Source: an uncultured Glaciecola sp.
GTDB taxonomy: Bacteria > Pseudomonadota > Gammaproteobacteria > Enterobacterales > Alteromonadaceae
Length of the DNA stretch: 64,000 nt
Direction: 5' to 3'
Assembly: GCA_947496235.1 (NCBI GenBank)
Contig: CANMCE010000008.1
Span: 165,607-229,606, forward strand
Shown here: positions 1-8,330 of the stretch, piece after piece
Layout: every line of letters begins with the position of its first letter
How positions within the stretch are numbered: position 1 is the stretch's first letter
Made by a program: the position numbers and the translations under genes
The notes under the pieces: generated by a model
What the model saw: only the letters and a program-made list of their open reading frames with translations
Told to the model about the DNA's origin: nothing
Database searches by the model: none

Positions 1-41
1 CAATTGCCAATGTACAAATTAAACGACAAGGTGAACCTAAC

Positions 42-719
42 ATGTCTTGCGTTCCTAGAGATAGTTATGCCACTACACCGGGTGTTCTCAATGAACATTG
101 GGCAGTGAGTTGGTGGATGCCTAGGCACTTAGCAAAAGTAAAACAGGCCCAACAAGGTACAGCTGACTTAGTCATGATAGGGGATTCAATTACCAATGGC
201 TGGGAAGATGTTGGTAAAGACGTTTGGCAAAAATACTTCGGCGATATTGACACACTTAATCTTGGATTTTCGGGTGATAGAACTGAAAACGTCATCTGGC
301 GATTGCAAAATGATGCTCTCAAAGGAGTATCTCCTGACTTAGCCGTAATAATGATAGGCACTAACAACACTGGTCATCGTTTAGACAGCCCAGAAGCTAT
401 TCGAAATGGGGTATCTGTGATTATTGATGAGTTACAAAAACAAACACCAGACACCAAAGTACTTCTATTGGCTATTTTTCCAAGAAGTGCGACACCAGAA
501 GATGAATTACGTCAAAACAACAGTAAGACAAACATACTGTTAGAGCAGTTAGCACAACAAAAAGGGGTTATGTTTGATAGTTTCAATCAAGCGTTTTTAA
601 CCGAAGATGGGACCTTGACGACGGAAATCATGCCGGATTTACTACATCCAAAACAAAAAGGATATGAAATCTGGGCGAAACAACTCAAACCCTATGTGGA
701 TAAATATGTTGGTAAATAA
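42..719 (+). CDS. SGNH/GDSL-family hydrolase (acetylesterase/PAF-acetylhydrolase type), possibly partial at 5' end
   Basis: Likely esterase that removes acyl groups, perhaps from carbohydrates. The GDSL block reads LVMIGDSITNGW with the nucleophile Ser near residue 49; the Gly block is LGFSGDRTENV, the Asn block is IMIGTNNTGH, and the catalytic Asp/His pair lies in PDLLHPKQKG near the C-terminus. ATG 42 has a good ribosome site (AAGGTGA at 28-34). However, the frame stays open back to base 3, so the true start and a signal peptide could lie before the window. It is followed 49 bp downstream by a GH5 lipoprotein on the same strand, which suggests a joint role in polysaccharide use. Family certain; substrate unknown. 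Confidence 0.85.
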   Translation: MSCVPRDSYATTPGVLNEHWAVSWWMPRHLAKVKQAQQGTADLVMIGDSITNGWEDVGKDVWQKYFGDIDTLNLGFSGDRTENVIWRLQNDALKGVSPDLAVIMIGTNNTGHRLDSPEAIRNGVSVIIDELQKQTPDTKVLLLAIFPRSATPEDELRQNNSKTNILLEQLAQQKGVMFDSFNQAFLTEDGTLTTEIMPDLLHPKQKGYEIWAKQLKPYVDKYVGK

Positions 720-768
720 TTACTAAGTAGATTTCTACACTTTACATAGTTTTAAAAAGGACACTAAG

Positions 769-1992
769 ATGAATATTAAGCAAGTCTTGATAGGGGCTAG
801 CCTGTGCCTGTCAATCGTGATTTCAGGTTGTGGTGGCGGTGGTAGTTCCAGCTCTACCCCAAATCCACCACCACCTCCGCCGGCGCCACCAACACAGCCA
901 CCGGTAGAGCCTGAATATGATATTCCACCGGATGCTACCAGCATGCGGGACCTGACTTCAGTAGAATTTGCCGCCTTACTTGGTGAAGGTATCAACATTG
1001 GTAACTCACTTGAGGCTCTTGATGCTAATGGTGTCCCCAATGAAACTGCTTGGGGTAATCCACCGATTTATTTGGAACTCATACAAGCAATTAAACAAGC
1101 GGGTTTTGATATCGTTAGATTACCAGTGGCATGGAGTAAATTTAGCGATCCTGACACATACGAAATTGATGATGCTTGGATTGCAAGGGTCAAAGAAGTG
1201 GTTGATATGATCCTCGATGAGGACATGTATGTCATGATTAACATGCATTGGGACGGTGGCTGGATGCAACCTACCTATGCACAGCAAGACGAGGTGAATG
1301 AGCGTATTACTGCTATGTGGCGCCAAATTGCCATAGAATTTCGTGATTATGACGACCACCTATTATTTGCCGGTACTAACGAAGTTATGGTGACAGGTGA
1401 TTATGGTACACCCACCGAAGAATACTACACTGTACAAAATAGCTTTAATCAGACTTTCGTGGACACAGTGAGACAGACCGGTGGACGTAACTATTATCGT
1501 TTCTTAGTGGTACAAGGCTTCAATACCAATATAGACCATACGGTGAACTTCGCTGTAATACCTGAGGATCCCGAGCAACAAAGACTCATTATGGAAGTGC
1601 ATTTTTATGATCCCTTCCAGTTTACCTTAGATGAATCCAACGACAATATTACCCAATGGGGAGCCAATGCAACGGATCCAGATAAAACTGCGGGCTGGGG
1701 CAATGAGGATTTCACTGATCAACAATTCGACAAAATGAAGACAAACTTCATCGATAACGGTGTCGGTGTGATTCTTGGAGAATATGGCGCCATTTTACGA
1801 ACCAACGTGATAGAGCAGGCCAGTTATCGTGTAGATTGGAATGCACATATTGTAAATGCTGCGCTTGTACGAGGTATAGTGCCGATTTATTGGGACAATG
1901 GCGCAACCGGCAATCATGGATTAGGTGTTTTTGATCGAGTGACAGGTAGTCAGGTTTATCCAGACGTTATTGATGTGATTAAACGTCAATAA
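769..1992 (+). CDS. Lipoprotein glycoside hydrolase family 5 (endoglucanase-like)
   Basis: Predicted surface or outer-membrane-anchored endo-acting glycanase on beta-glucan or a related polysaccharide. Residues 1-21 form a lipoprotein signal with lipobox ISGC (Cys21). A Gly/Ser stretch and a Pro-rich linker (about residues 22-50) follow, then a GH5 TIM barrel. Visible GH5 marks are INIGNSLEAL, ETAWGNP, HWDGGW, the acid/base Glu in GTNEV (about Glu205) and the nucleophile in LGEYG (about Glu338). The acid/base motif is NEV rather than the commoner NEP. The WGNP pattern recalls subfamily 4, but I cannot assign the subfamily. AAGGA lies upstream of ATG 769. A terminator follows at 2014. Confidence 0.85.
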   Translation: MNIKQVLIGASLCLSIVISGCGGGGSSSSTPNPPPPPPAPPTQPPVEPEYDIPPDATSMRDLTSVEFAALLGEGINIGNSLEALDANGVPNETAWGNPPIYLELIQAIKQAGFDIVRLPVAWSKFSDPDTYEIDDAWIARVKEVVDMILDEDMYVMINMHWDGGWMQPTYAQQDEVNERITAMWRQIAIEFRDYDDHLLFAGTNEVMVTGDYGTPTEEYYTVQNSFNQTFVDTVRQTGGRNYYRFLVVQGFNTNIDHTVNFAVIPEDPEQQRLIMEVHFYDPFQFTLDESNDNITQWGANATDPDKTAGWGNEDFTDQQFDKMKTNFIDNGVGVILGEYGAILRTNVIEQASYRVDWNAHIVNAALVRGIVPIYWDNGATGNHGLGVFDRVTGSQVYPDVIDVIKRQ

Positions 1993-2013
1993 CTAGAAAT
2001 TGAAGTACAAAAG

Positions 2014-2047
2014 CCCGCAGATAAATAAATTATTGTGCGGGTTTTTT
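2014..2047 (+). terminator. Rho-independent terminator of the GH5 gene
   Basis: CCCGCA (2014-2019) pairs with TGCGGG (2036-2041), followed by six T. It lies 20 bp past the GH5 stop and overlaps the last codon of the convergent thioredoxin-like gene by two bases. Confidence 0.75.
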
Positions 2048-2831
2048 ATTCCCAACTGAAACTTGGGTAAGTAGGAAAAGTAATAGACTCCTCAGGGGCT
2101 GATTTTACTGAGTCAATCAGACCTACAATATCAGAGTCCAACTGAATCCGAAATTGCCTGACTTCGCGCCAAACGGCGTAAAATTCTTCGTGATCTTGTT
2201 CAGGGTTTTCTTTATAGCTTTTCAATAACGGACTTAGCTTTTGGTAAGCCCTTTTAAGGCGTTTAGCTTGGATTTGTTCAAACGCTTTAATAGTATTCAT
2301 TTTTTTTTGTTGATTTGGATTAAGGGTTTCTGCGTCACTTTGAATCTTAAACTTGTCGGATAAGAAGTATTCTTCAAAAGCTGAATAGTCTTTCGAAGCT
2401 GCATTGGTCCAATCAACATGGTCTTGTCTATTTAACACTTTGTTGTTTACCGGGTCAAAAATAACCACAGTAGGTGTGCCGTAAAATCCGATTAAATTTA
2501 GCTCAGATAGTGCTTCAGAACGATTTTCTAAGTAACCAACATCGACAAACTGCACAGCAAATTTATCTTGTAATTGGGAATGAAAATCTGGAATCGAAAA
2601 GGTTTCAGAAAGGGCTCTGCTGTCATGACACCATTGAGCGCCAAAGACAGCCAATACAAGTTTATTCTCGGTTTTACCCGTGGTTATTACTTGTTGTAGT
2701 TTCTCGACAGCATCGCTTGAGGGGGTATACTTGTAATCATCAAGCAATACAATGTTTTTATCATCGGCTGACAGGGCACTACTTAAAGTCGCTATAATGA
2801 ATAAGAGGATAAAACGTGACAATGATTTCAT
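2046..2831 (-). CDS. Periplasmic thioredoxin-fold protein with a CxxS-type site
   Basis: Residues 1-22 form a Sec signal peptide, so the protein acts in the periplasm. Residues about 45-150 look like a thioredoxin fold: VLAVFGAQWCHDS at the active-site position, then a GTPTVVIFD segment carrying the typical cis-proline. The active site reads WCHDS, so the usual second cysteine is Ser. Such proteins cannot run a normal dithiol cycle; known CxxS family members act as isomerases or bind partners through a mixed disulfide. The C-terminal ~100 residues are charged and helical with no domain I recognise. It is an isolated gene, convergent with GH5. Fold confident, role unknown. Confidence 0.7.
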   Translation of the reverse strand: MKSLSRFILLFIIATLSSALSADDKNIVLLDDYKYTPSSDAVEKLQQVITTGKTENKLVLAVFGAQWCHDSRALSETFSIPDFHSQLQDKFAVQFVDVGYLENRSEALSELNLIGFYGTPTVVIFDPVNNKVLNRQDHVDWTNAASKDYSAFEEYFLSDKFKIQSDAETLNPNQQKKMNTIKAFEQIQAKRLKRAYQKLSPLLKSYKENPEQDHEEFYAVWREVRQFRIQLDSDIVGLIDSVKSAPEESITFPTYPSFSWE

Positions 2832-3067
2832 TCCATCGAAAAAGTGCCGTCAAATAGATACATGCCATTATCTAAGTAGTTGATACTAAAATGCAACTAT
2901 AAAACACGAATATTTCAACAATTAGAGGCGATGGTATTAGATGAGCAATGCAAAACTAACATCATTGTTTGCGATAAATCCGAACATCACAAAGTCTTAC
3001 AAATTGAAACAGACATGAAAATCAACTGTGATATATTTGCGTTATAGTAGAAAGAGGAGTGAACTCA

Positions 3068-3316
3068 GTGGAAGGTACAACCTTTGTTTTATTGTTGCTT
3101 TTTTGTTTCGTATTGCCCATTACCATGTATAGCATTTGGACAGGACACAAAAAAGAAATGTTGAAGTTAAAAGCAAAAAACGGTGGCGTTGAAGTGCAAG
3201 CAATGGAAGCTGAAATTGTCACAATTAAAAAGCGTTTAGCCGCGCTTGAAGCTATAGTGACAGATGAAAAATATCAATTGAATAAAGCGTTCGATGATCT
3301 TAATAAAGATGATTAA
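3068..3316 (+). CDS. Small PspB-like membrane protein
   Basis: An 82-residue protein with one N-terminal membrane helix (about residues 5-25), a basic segment, then a heptad-like helix ending in KKRLAALEAIVTDEKY. This resembles the end of PspB, the phage-shock regulator that helps PspC control PspA. No pspA, pspC or pspF is adjacent, so it may be an orphan paralogue. I chose GTG 3068 because AGGAG (3055-3059) sits 8 bp upstream; the longer frame beginning at GTG 3059 would overlap that ribosome site. Family assignment is by motif only. Confidence 0.6.
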   Translation: MEGTTFVLLLLFCFVLPITMYSIWTGHKKEMLKLKAKNGGVEVQAMEAEIVTIKKRLAALEAIVTDEKYQLNKAFDDLNKDD

Positions 3317-3399
3317 TCAGAGTAACTAAGACTATAAGTGACTTTTGTTTGTATTCATAACAAGCTAAACTAACGCCCATTGTGAAAAAGGAAGCTGCT

Positions 3400-3894
3400 A
3401 TGAAACTTGGAATCGTACTTTTAACTTGTTGTTTGTTATTTTCTTGTGCGAGCAACAATAATATCCCTAAGCCAACGACACTGGGTCAATTGGATGGCGC
3501 AGAACTTAGACTTAAAGTCTTGGTTGAAGCGCCAGGCACTCTGTTTGCACGAGATTCTAAATTAGAAGTCACTTTTGATTCCGGCTCTGGCAAAACAACG
3601 GAATCGTTCCCGATAAAATTACTGGGTGTTGAAAAAGTCGAAGAGGGAATAAGCTTATTTTCTTCTGATATCGATTATAACAGCCATTTAGTGGCAGTTG
3701 ACGATGAGTCTATGGACGCGTTTCTAGCATTCTTAGAAAATAATGCAGATGCAGCCTTTACGGTAAGATTATCACCTGCGTTTACCAATTTGCCGAATCG
3801 AGCAAAAATGTATTATGCCACTTTTGTTCGCATGAATAGATTAGGCGAGTATGAGCCTCTTGTATCACACATGCAGATTGATGTACCCAAGTAG
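3400..3894 (+). CDS. Hypothetical lipoprotein
   Basis: Predicted lipoprotein of about 164 residues. The signal peptide ends in LLFSC followed by Ala-Ser, which by the +2 rule favours outer-membrane sorting. The mature part is mostly beta-like and hydrophilic; I recognise no domain. ATG 3400 is preferred over GTG 3382 because AAGGA (3388-3392) lies 7 bp before it and the signal peptide then starts cleanly with MKLGIVLL. A palindromic terminator follows at 3986. Confidence 0.7.
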   Translation: MKLGIVLLTCCLLFSCASNNNIPKPTTLGQLDGAELRLKVLVEAPGTLFARDSKLEVTFDSGSGKTTESFPIKLLGVEKVEEGISLFSSDIDYNSHLVAVDDESMDAFLAFLENNADAAFTVRLSPAFTNLPNRAKMYYATFVRMNRLGEYEPLVSHMQIDVPK

Positions 3895-3985
3895 GTGAAC
3901 GGTATAAAAAATAATCACTACATCTCCTGCAATATACCTACTTTTGGTCCCAGATAAGGTATATTTCCACATTACTAAAAATCGA

Positions 3986-4011
3986 AAAAACGCGTTCTAG
4001 AACGCGTTTTT
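3986..4011. terminator. Perfect 26-bp palindrome, probable bidirectional terminator
   Basis: The arms AAAAACGCGTTCT and AGAACGCGTTTTT are exact reverse complements with no spacer. As RNA it folds into an ACGCGTT stem with a CTAG loop, followed by U5, and reads the same on both strands. It lies about 90 bp after the lipoprotein gene. A protein-binding palindrome is the alternative. Confidence 0.6.
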
Positions 4012-4118
4012 CGAATAATAAATATAAAACTTGAAAACTTTTTGAACCTTTCGCAAAATATTGTTGTCAATCTTTTGACTATCACTCGTTAAAAAAAGAA
4101 TAAGCCATCAGGCAAGTA

Positions 4119-4322
4119 GTGGAGACTATCGTTTTGTTATTTTCTAAAGTCTTGTTTAGACTCACATTTTTTGCATTTGTTATTATATATGGTGCTGTAT
4201 TAGCGGAGTTCATCAACCCCGCATATTATCAGGTGAATGTGAATATCGATTTAGAAGCTTTGGTGCTGACCGGCATTGTTGCGGCTTATTTGTACTTTTT
4301 TCTTAGAAAACGCAAACACTAA
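4119..4322 (+). CDS. Hypothetical small membrane protein (two helices)
   Basis: A 67-residue protein with two predicted membrane helices (about 8-30 and 45-61) and a basic tail RKRKH. It starts at GTG 4119 with only a weak ribosome site. Its end overlaps the convergent YciI-like gene by 4 bp. No family recognised; it is kept because the frame is fully hydrophobic-patterned and fills the interval between two real genes. Confidence 0.45.
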   Translation: METIVLLFSKVLFRLTFFAFVIIYGAVLAEFINPAYYQVNVNIDLEALVLTGIVAAYLYFFLRKRKH

Positions 4323-4768
4323 TCCATGTTTTTTTCCGCTAGAGTTGCATGGTGATCATTCACTAGCATCAATGCTGCTGAACTATAAATCTTGTTTAAT
4401 TCATAGGTAAATATGCCGGCTTTTACGGCGGGATCTGTATTCACCCATTGTTGTGCTTCTTCGATGCTGTCTGTGTTAAATATAAACAAGCCACGTTTTG
4501 GGGCACTTTCAATAAATGGACCAGCCACTACTAATTTTTGTTGTTCCGCAAGAGCTTTCATATTGGAAAAGTGGCCAGCGAAGGCTTTTTTCTTTTCTTC
4601 TTCACTGATATCAGTATTGCCGCCAGTGAGTAAAACAACCAATACGTATTGTTTCATGCCATAAGCATCTGCTTGTAATTTTTCTGCGAGTTCTGAATCA
4701 AACTCAGATTCATGAGCGAAAGTAATAAAAGATAGTGAACATAACACAAACGCAAGTAAGTACTTCAT
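4319..4768 (-). CDS. Secreted YCII-domain protein
   Basis: About 149 residues: a signal peptide (MKYLLAFVLCSLSFITFA), then a YCII-related ferredoxin-like domain with LVVAGPFIESAPKRGLFIF and an EEAQQWVNTDPAVKAG segment typical of this family. YciI-like proteins are usually cytoplasmic and of unknown or dehalogenase-like function, so export is unusual. I placed the start at 4768 because GGGGAA precedes it and the signal peptide then begins directly; an upstream ATG at 4786 lacks a ribosome site. Confidence 0.75.
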   Translation of the reverse strand: MKYLLAFVLCSLSFITFAHESEFDSELAEKLQADAYGMKQYVLVVLLTGGNTDISEEEKKKAFAGHFSNMKALAEQQKLVVAGPFIESAPKRGLFIFNTDSIEEAQQWVNTDPAVKAGIFTYELNKIYSSAALMLVNDHHATLAEKNMD

Positions 4769-4928
4769 ATCTATTCCCCAACACAATTAATGAACAAAGA
4801 TAAATACGCTCTAACTTACACCTAAAAATCACAAACAACAAACATAGAATTTTAATCTAAGTTGTATTTCCTTAGGTAATGAATGCTAGACTATCAAAGT
4901 TCTATTTAACAGGAGTTATGCAGACCTC

Positions 4929-5984
4929 ATGGTCTTACTATTGGTTTATATTTTTATTGCGCTGGGATTCTCATTTCTTTGTTCCATTGCCGAAGCCGTT
5001 ATTCTTAGTGTATCTCAAGCCTATATTTCTTTATTGCAGAAAGAAGGGAAACCCTCTGGTGATTTGCTCAATCAATTGACGTCTGACATAAACAAACCTC
5101 TGTCGGCTATTCTCACCTTAAATACTATCGCTCATACCATGGGCGCTGCAGGTGCAGGCGCACAAGCGGCCAAGGTGTTTGGTGATACCTATTTAGGAAT
5201 TATTTCAGCTGTATTAACCTTTTTAATACTGGTGTTTTCAGAGATTATTCCAAAAACCCTTGGTGCTACATACTGGAAAGTACTGGCGCCTTTTACTGCG
5301 TTCTTCCTCAAGTATTTGATTATTGTCTTATATCCCTTTGTCATAATGTCGCAAAAACTTACTAGCGGATTTACTGAAGAGAGTCCACTTAAAGGGTTAA
5401 GTCGAAATGAATTACTTGCGATGGCCGAGCTTTCTGAAAGCGAAGGTCAATTAGCGGCGCAGGAAGCCAACGTTCTGCAAAATTTATTGACTTTGCACGA
5501 ACGAAAAATAAAAGATGCTATGACTCATAGGACGGTGGTGTTCTCAGTGCCAGAAGATATGACAGTTGGAGAGTTTGTGGAAAAATATTCTGAAAAACCT
5601 TTTTCACGCATTCCAATTTTCGAAAACAAAGAGTCTGAAAGCATAACCGGTTTTGTGATCAAGTCTGAACTTTTAATTGCAGCGGCTAAAGGCGACTCCG
5701 ATAAGTTAGTAAAAGACTACGCCAAGGAGATGGTAACCTTGCTAGCTGATATGCCTCTTGCGAGAACCTTTGATTACTTTTTAAATTCCAGAGTGCACAT
5801 TTTATTAGTAGTTGATGAATATGGCGGCTTAGAAGGAATTATTACCTTAGAAGATCTGCTGGAATCACTATTAGGTGTTGAAATTGTAGATGAAGTGGAC
5901 AAAACCGTCAGCATGCGACGTTTAGCCAAAGTTATGTGGAAGACTAGAGAAAGGCGATTATTCGATCCCGCACAAAAAGATTAA
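4929..5984 (+). CDS. CNNM (DUF21) membrane protein with CBS pair
   Basis: Inner-membrane protein of the HlyC/CorC (CNNM) group, associated with Mg2+ or other divalent cation efflux. Residues 1-~155 carry the DUF21 domain with about three or four helices, including SIAEAVILSVS and LVFSEIIPKTLG. Residues ~185-310 form a CBS pair; the second CBS ends in VVDEYGGLEGIITLEDLLE. The C-terminal CorC/HlyC domain of longer homologues is absent, so this is a short form (351 residues). AGGAG lies 13 bp before ATG 4929, which is rather far. A weak terminator overlaps its stop. Confidence 0.85.
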   Translation: MVLLLVYIFIALGFSFLCSIAEAVILSVSQAYISLLQKEGKPSGDLLNQLTSDINKPLSAILTLNTIAHTMGAAGAGAQAAKVFGDTYLGIISAVLTFLILVFSEIIPKTLGATYWKVLAPFTAFFLKYLIIVLYPFVIMSQKLTSGFTEESPLKGLSRNELLAMAELSESEGQLAAQEANVLQNLLTLHERKIKDAMTHRTVVFSVPEDMTVGEFVEKYSEKPFSRIPIFENKESESITGFVIKSELLIAAAKGDSDKLVKDYAKEMVTLLADMPLARTFDYFLNSRVHILLVVDEYGGLEGIITLEDLLESLLGVEIVDEVDKTVSMRRLAKVMWKTRERRLFDPAQKD

Positions 5985-6006
5985 ATCATAAAGGTTTAAT
6001 CTTTTT
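5979..6006 (+). terminator. Weak AT-rich terminator after the CNNM gene
   Basis: GATTAAA (5979-5985, overlapping the stop codon) pairs with TTTAATC (5995-6001), followed by TTTTT. The stem is AT-rich, so efficiency is doubtful. Confidence 0.4.
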
Positions 6007-6047
6007 ACCGGTTCTTCAGGGCGTCACGCAAAAATGAACCGAAGATC

Positions 6048-6095
6048 TAACTAAGAAGAATCGTCATCGTGGCGCAGGCCACGATCCCCTTGGAA
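6048..6095 (+). repeat. Left inverted repeat of the GIY-YIG element
   Basis: 48 bp; starts TAACTAAGAAGAATCGTCAT and ends CCCCTTGGAA. The internal hairpin CGTGGC-GCAG-GCCACG lies at 6068-6083. It differs from the right copy by one A/C and one T/C change. Confidence 0.85.
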
Positions 6096-6189
6096 TATAG
6101 TAAATCTAATTAAAACCAACACAAAGAACAGTCTAAATAAAATGAAAATTCGCTAAGCTTGCTTTATTTGATTACGAGGCATTCCAGTA

Positions 6190-6483
6190 GTGAAGCAACC
6201 CTCTGTTTACATTATTACCAATATGCACAATACAACGCTATACATCGGCGTAACGAGTAATCTAATTCAACGTATTCATCAACACAAAAACAAGCAAATA
6301 GATGGCTTTAGCAAAAAGTACAACTTGCAAAAGCTCGTGTACTTTGAACAGTTTGCGCTTATGGAAGACGCAATATTGAGAGAAAAGCGCTTAAAAAACT
6401 GGCATAGGGAATGGAAAAATAAACTGATCAATACAGAGAATCCGGATTGGGACGATTTGTATGAAACATTACTTATGAATTAG
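6190..6483 (+). CDS. GIY-YIG nuclease family protein (small, stand-alone)
   Basis: A 97-residue single-domain endonuclease-like protein. The GIY-YIG signature reads VYIITNMHNTTLYIGVTSN (about residues 7-25). The usual Arg follows in LIQRIHQHK and the catalytic Glu is probably in AILREKRLKNWHR. This group resembles UPF0213/YhbQ-like proteins and the small GIY-YIG genes found scattered in many bacterial genomes. It starts at GTG 6190, with GAGGC upstream. The stop lies only 14 bp from the right inverted repeat, so gene and repeats look like one unit. Function as the enzyme that cuts at the hairpin repeats is inference. Confidence 0.85.
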   Translation: MKQPSVYIITNMHNTTLYIGVTSNLIQRIHQHKNKQIDGFSKKYNLQKLVYFEQFALMEDAILREKRLKNWHREWKNKLINTENPDWDDLYETLLMN

Positions 6484-6497
6484 CAAACTGCAGTAAT

Positions 6498-6545
6498 TTC
6501 CAAGGGGGTCGTGGCCTGCGCCACGATGACGATTCTTCGTAGTTA
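6498..6545 (-). repeat. Right inverted repeat of the GIY-YIG element
   Basis: Reverse complement of the left repeat with two mismatches. Its hairpin GTGGCCTGCGCCAC lies within 6511-6525. Confidence 0.85.
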
Positions 6546-6842
6546 ATTTCATTTAGACTGCAAGTTGTCTTTTTCAGACGAATAGAATCAAATCGCTCAG
6601 CGGCAGCTTTGCAGAATTCCCACCTTAGAATGCCAAAAGCAGAAACAATTTATTAACACTGCATATTTAGTATGTTTAATATTAATACTGGTAATAATTA
6701 TTAATTAAAACAATGTGATACAACTTATATTTGGTTCTGAAGACAAGCTGGTTTTCAAAATAGACTAATGTCTTACTAGCCGTCAGTTTAGGGACTGCCT
6801 ATATTCATCGCGCGTATTACAAACGAGGTTTATATAATTGCG
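6546..6842. other. Non-coding interval upstream of nhaD
   Basis: About 300 AT-rich bases between the mobile-element border and nhaD. I see no open frame of note, no strong terminator and no clear promoter. The nhaD promoter and any salt-responsive control must lie here. Confidence 0.4.
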
Positions 6843-8252
6843 ATGAAGCTTGCATTGAATTTTTTTATCTTTTTGACCCTTATTCTCTTTTCTATGAATG
6901 TTGTCGCCAGCGACCTTTCTCAGACCAATGATCTCACTGCTTCTGGTTTTGGTATTTTGGCACTTTGTTTGTTTGTAGTGGCTTATGTGTTTGTTATTCT
7001 TGAAGAAAAGCTGCATCTGCGCAAGTCAAAACCAGTATTGGCCGCAGCTGGCGCCATTTGGATAATTATAGCAATCGCTTATGTAGACGCTCCAAATAAG
7101 CACTTGGTGGAAGAAGCCATCCGCCATAACTTTTTAGAATACGCAGAGTTATTTTTCTTCTTGTTAGTAGCAATGACCTACATTAACGCTATGTTAGAAC
7201 GTGGGGTATTTGATGCCTTGCGTAACTACTTAGTTAGCAAAGGATTGTCTTTCAAAGCTTTGTTTTGGCTAACCGGTATTCTCGCGTTTTTTATCTCTCC
7301 AGTGGCAGATAACTTAACCACGGCATTAGTGATGTGTGCAGTAATTATGGCTGTAGGTAAAGCTCACCCGAGTTTTGTTGGCTTAGGTTGTATAAATATT
7401 GTGGTGGCAGCGAATGCTGGTGGTGCATTTAGTCCCTTTGGTGACATTACTACCCTAATGGTTTGGCAAAAAGGCATAGTGGAATTTACGGAATTCTTCC
7501 GTTTGTTTATACCTTCTGTTGTAAATTTTTTAGTTCCAGCTTTTATCATGTCGTTCGCGGTACTCAAAGGAAAGCCGGAAATGGAAGCTTCGGTGGAATC
7601 CAATCGAATAAAGCCCGGCGGTATTCCGATTGTATTTATGTTTCTAGCGACCATTGTCACCGCCGTATCTTTTCATAGTTTTCTCCATCTACCTCCTGTG
7701 TATGGCATGATGTTTGGCTTCGCGTATTTAAAAATCTATTCTTATTTCTTAAAACTGCAATCGGAAAATTGGGAACAAGATCCTGACGGTTCTCCAGGAA
7801 GTACGCCGAGAGAGCAATACAGTAAATTTGATATTTTTAATAAAATTGCACAAGCTGAATGGGATACCTTATTCTTTTTCTACGGCGTAATCTTGGCTGT
7901 AGGTGGATTAGGATTTATGGGCTATTTAGCCTTAGCATCAAATGTTATGTATGTGGATCTTGGAATTTTACCCGCGAATATTTTGGTGGGCATTTTAAGT
8001 GCCATAGTGGACAACATTCCTGTGATGTTTGCGGTTTTAACCATGAACCCAGATATGGAATTGAATCAATGGTTGTTGGTTACCCTGACCGCGGGCGTGG
8101 GCGGAAGTCTACTGTCCATTGGTAGCGCTGCAGGCGTTGCACTTATGGGGCAAGCAAGAGGCTATTACACTTTCTTCGGGCATTTAAAATGGACACCTGT
8201 AATTGCCCTAGGTTATTTTGCCAGTATAGGAATTCACTTATTAATCAATTAA
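6843..8252 (+). CDS. nhaD: Na+/H+ antiporter NhaD
   Basis: Inner-membrane sodium (lithium)/proton antiporter that keeps cytoplasmic Na+ low, typical of marine bacteria. It has 469 residues, a signal-like first helix (MKLALNFFIFLTLILFS...ASDL) and about a dozen membrane helices across the chain. Family marks include SPVADNLTTALVM with the buried Asp-Asn, NAGGAFSPFGDITTLMVW, and AIVDNIPVMFAVL near the C-terminus. Length and motifs fit the IT-superfamily NhaD. It is monocistronic as far as can be seen. ATG 6843 is used; the nearest ribosome-like GAGG is about 15 bp away, so initiation may be weak. Confidence 0.92.
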   Translation: MKLALNFFIFLTLILFSMNVVASDLSQTNDLTASGFGILALCLFVVAYVFVILEEKLHLRKSKPVLAAAGAIWIIIAIAYVDAPNKHLVEEAIRHNFLEYAELFFFLLVAMTYINAMLERGVFDALRNYLVSKGLSFKALFWLTGILAFFISPVADNLTTALVMCAVIMAVGKAHPSFVGLGCINIVVAANAGGAFSPFGDITTLMVWQKGIVEFTEFFRLFIPSVVNFLVPAFIMSFAVLKGKPEMEASVESNRIKPGGIPIVFMFLATIVTAVSFHSFLHLPPVYGMMFGFAYLKIYSYFLKLQSENWEQDPDGSPGSTPREQYSKFDIFNKIAQAEWDTLFFFYGVILAVGGLGFMGYLALASNVMYVDLGILPANILVGILSAIVDNIPVMFAVLTMNPDMELNQWLLVTLTAGVGGSLLSIGSAAGVALMGQARGYYTFFGHLKWTPVIALGYFASIGIHLLIN

Positions 8253-8330
8253 ATGCATTAGAAGATTGAGATCTGATTATTTCTCGCTATAGTAGGTAGT
8301 ATTACTCGTAAAAATTTGCAGGAGCAAGCG

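Larger units (their letters stand above)
6048..6545. mobile_element. Candidate small mobile element: GIY-YIG gene between 48-bp inverted repeats
   Basis: A 498-bp unit is bounded by two 48-bp inverted repeats (6048-6095 and 6498-6545) that match at 46 of 48 positions. Each repeat holds its own hairpin (CGTGGC, loop GCAG, GCCACG) followed by a C-rich CCCCTTGGAA end. The only gene inside is a GIY-YIG nuclease. No target-site duplication is evident at the borders. Comparison: REP sequences mobilised by a linked nuclease (RAYT) have similar hairpin-flanked architecture, but with an unrelated enzyme. That this unit moves is inference. Confidence 0.55.

Noticed and set aside
735..1040. Glycine-rich minus-strand frame opposite the GH5 linker
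   Set aside because: It is the antisense of the Pro/Gly-rich linker of the lipoprotein; low complexity on one strand produces it on the other.
4879..5079. A 66-residue frame overlapping the start of the CNNM gene
   Set aside because: It overlaps the well-supported DUF21 reading frame, has no recognisable content, and its composition is that of a shifted frame.
6190..6483. Treating the GIY-YIG gene as an ordinary chromosomal yhbQ
   Set aside because: The flanking hairpin inverted repeats fit the gene too closely to be chance, and the yhbQ neighbourhood known from enteric bacteria is absent.
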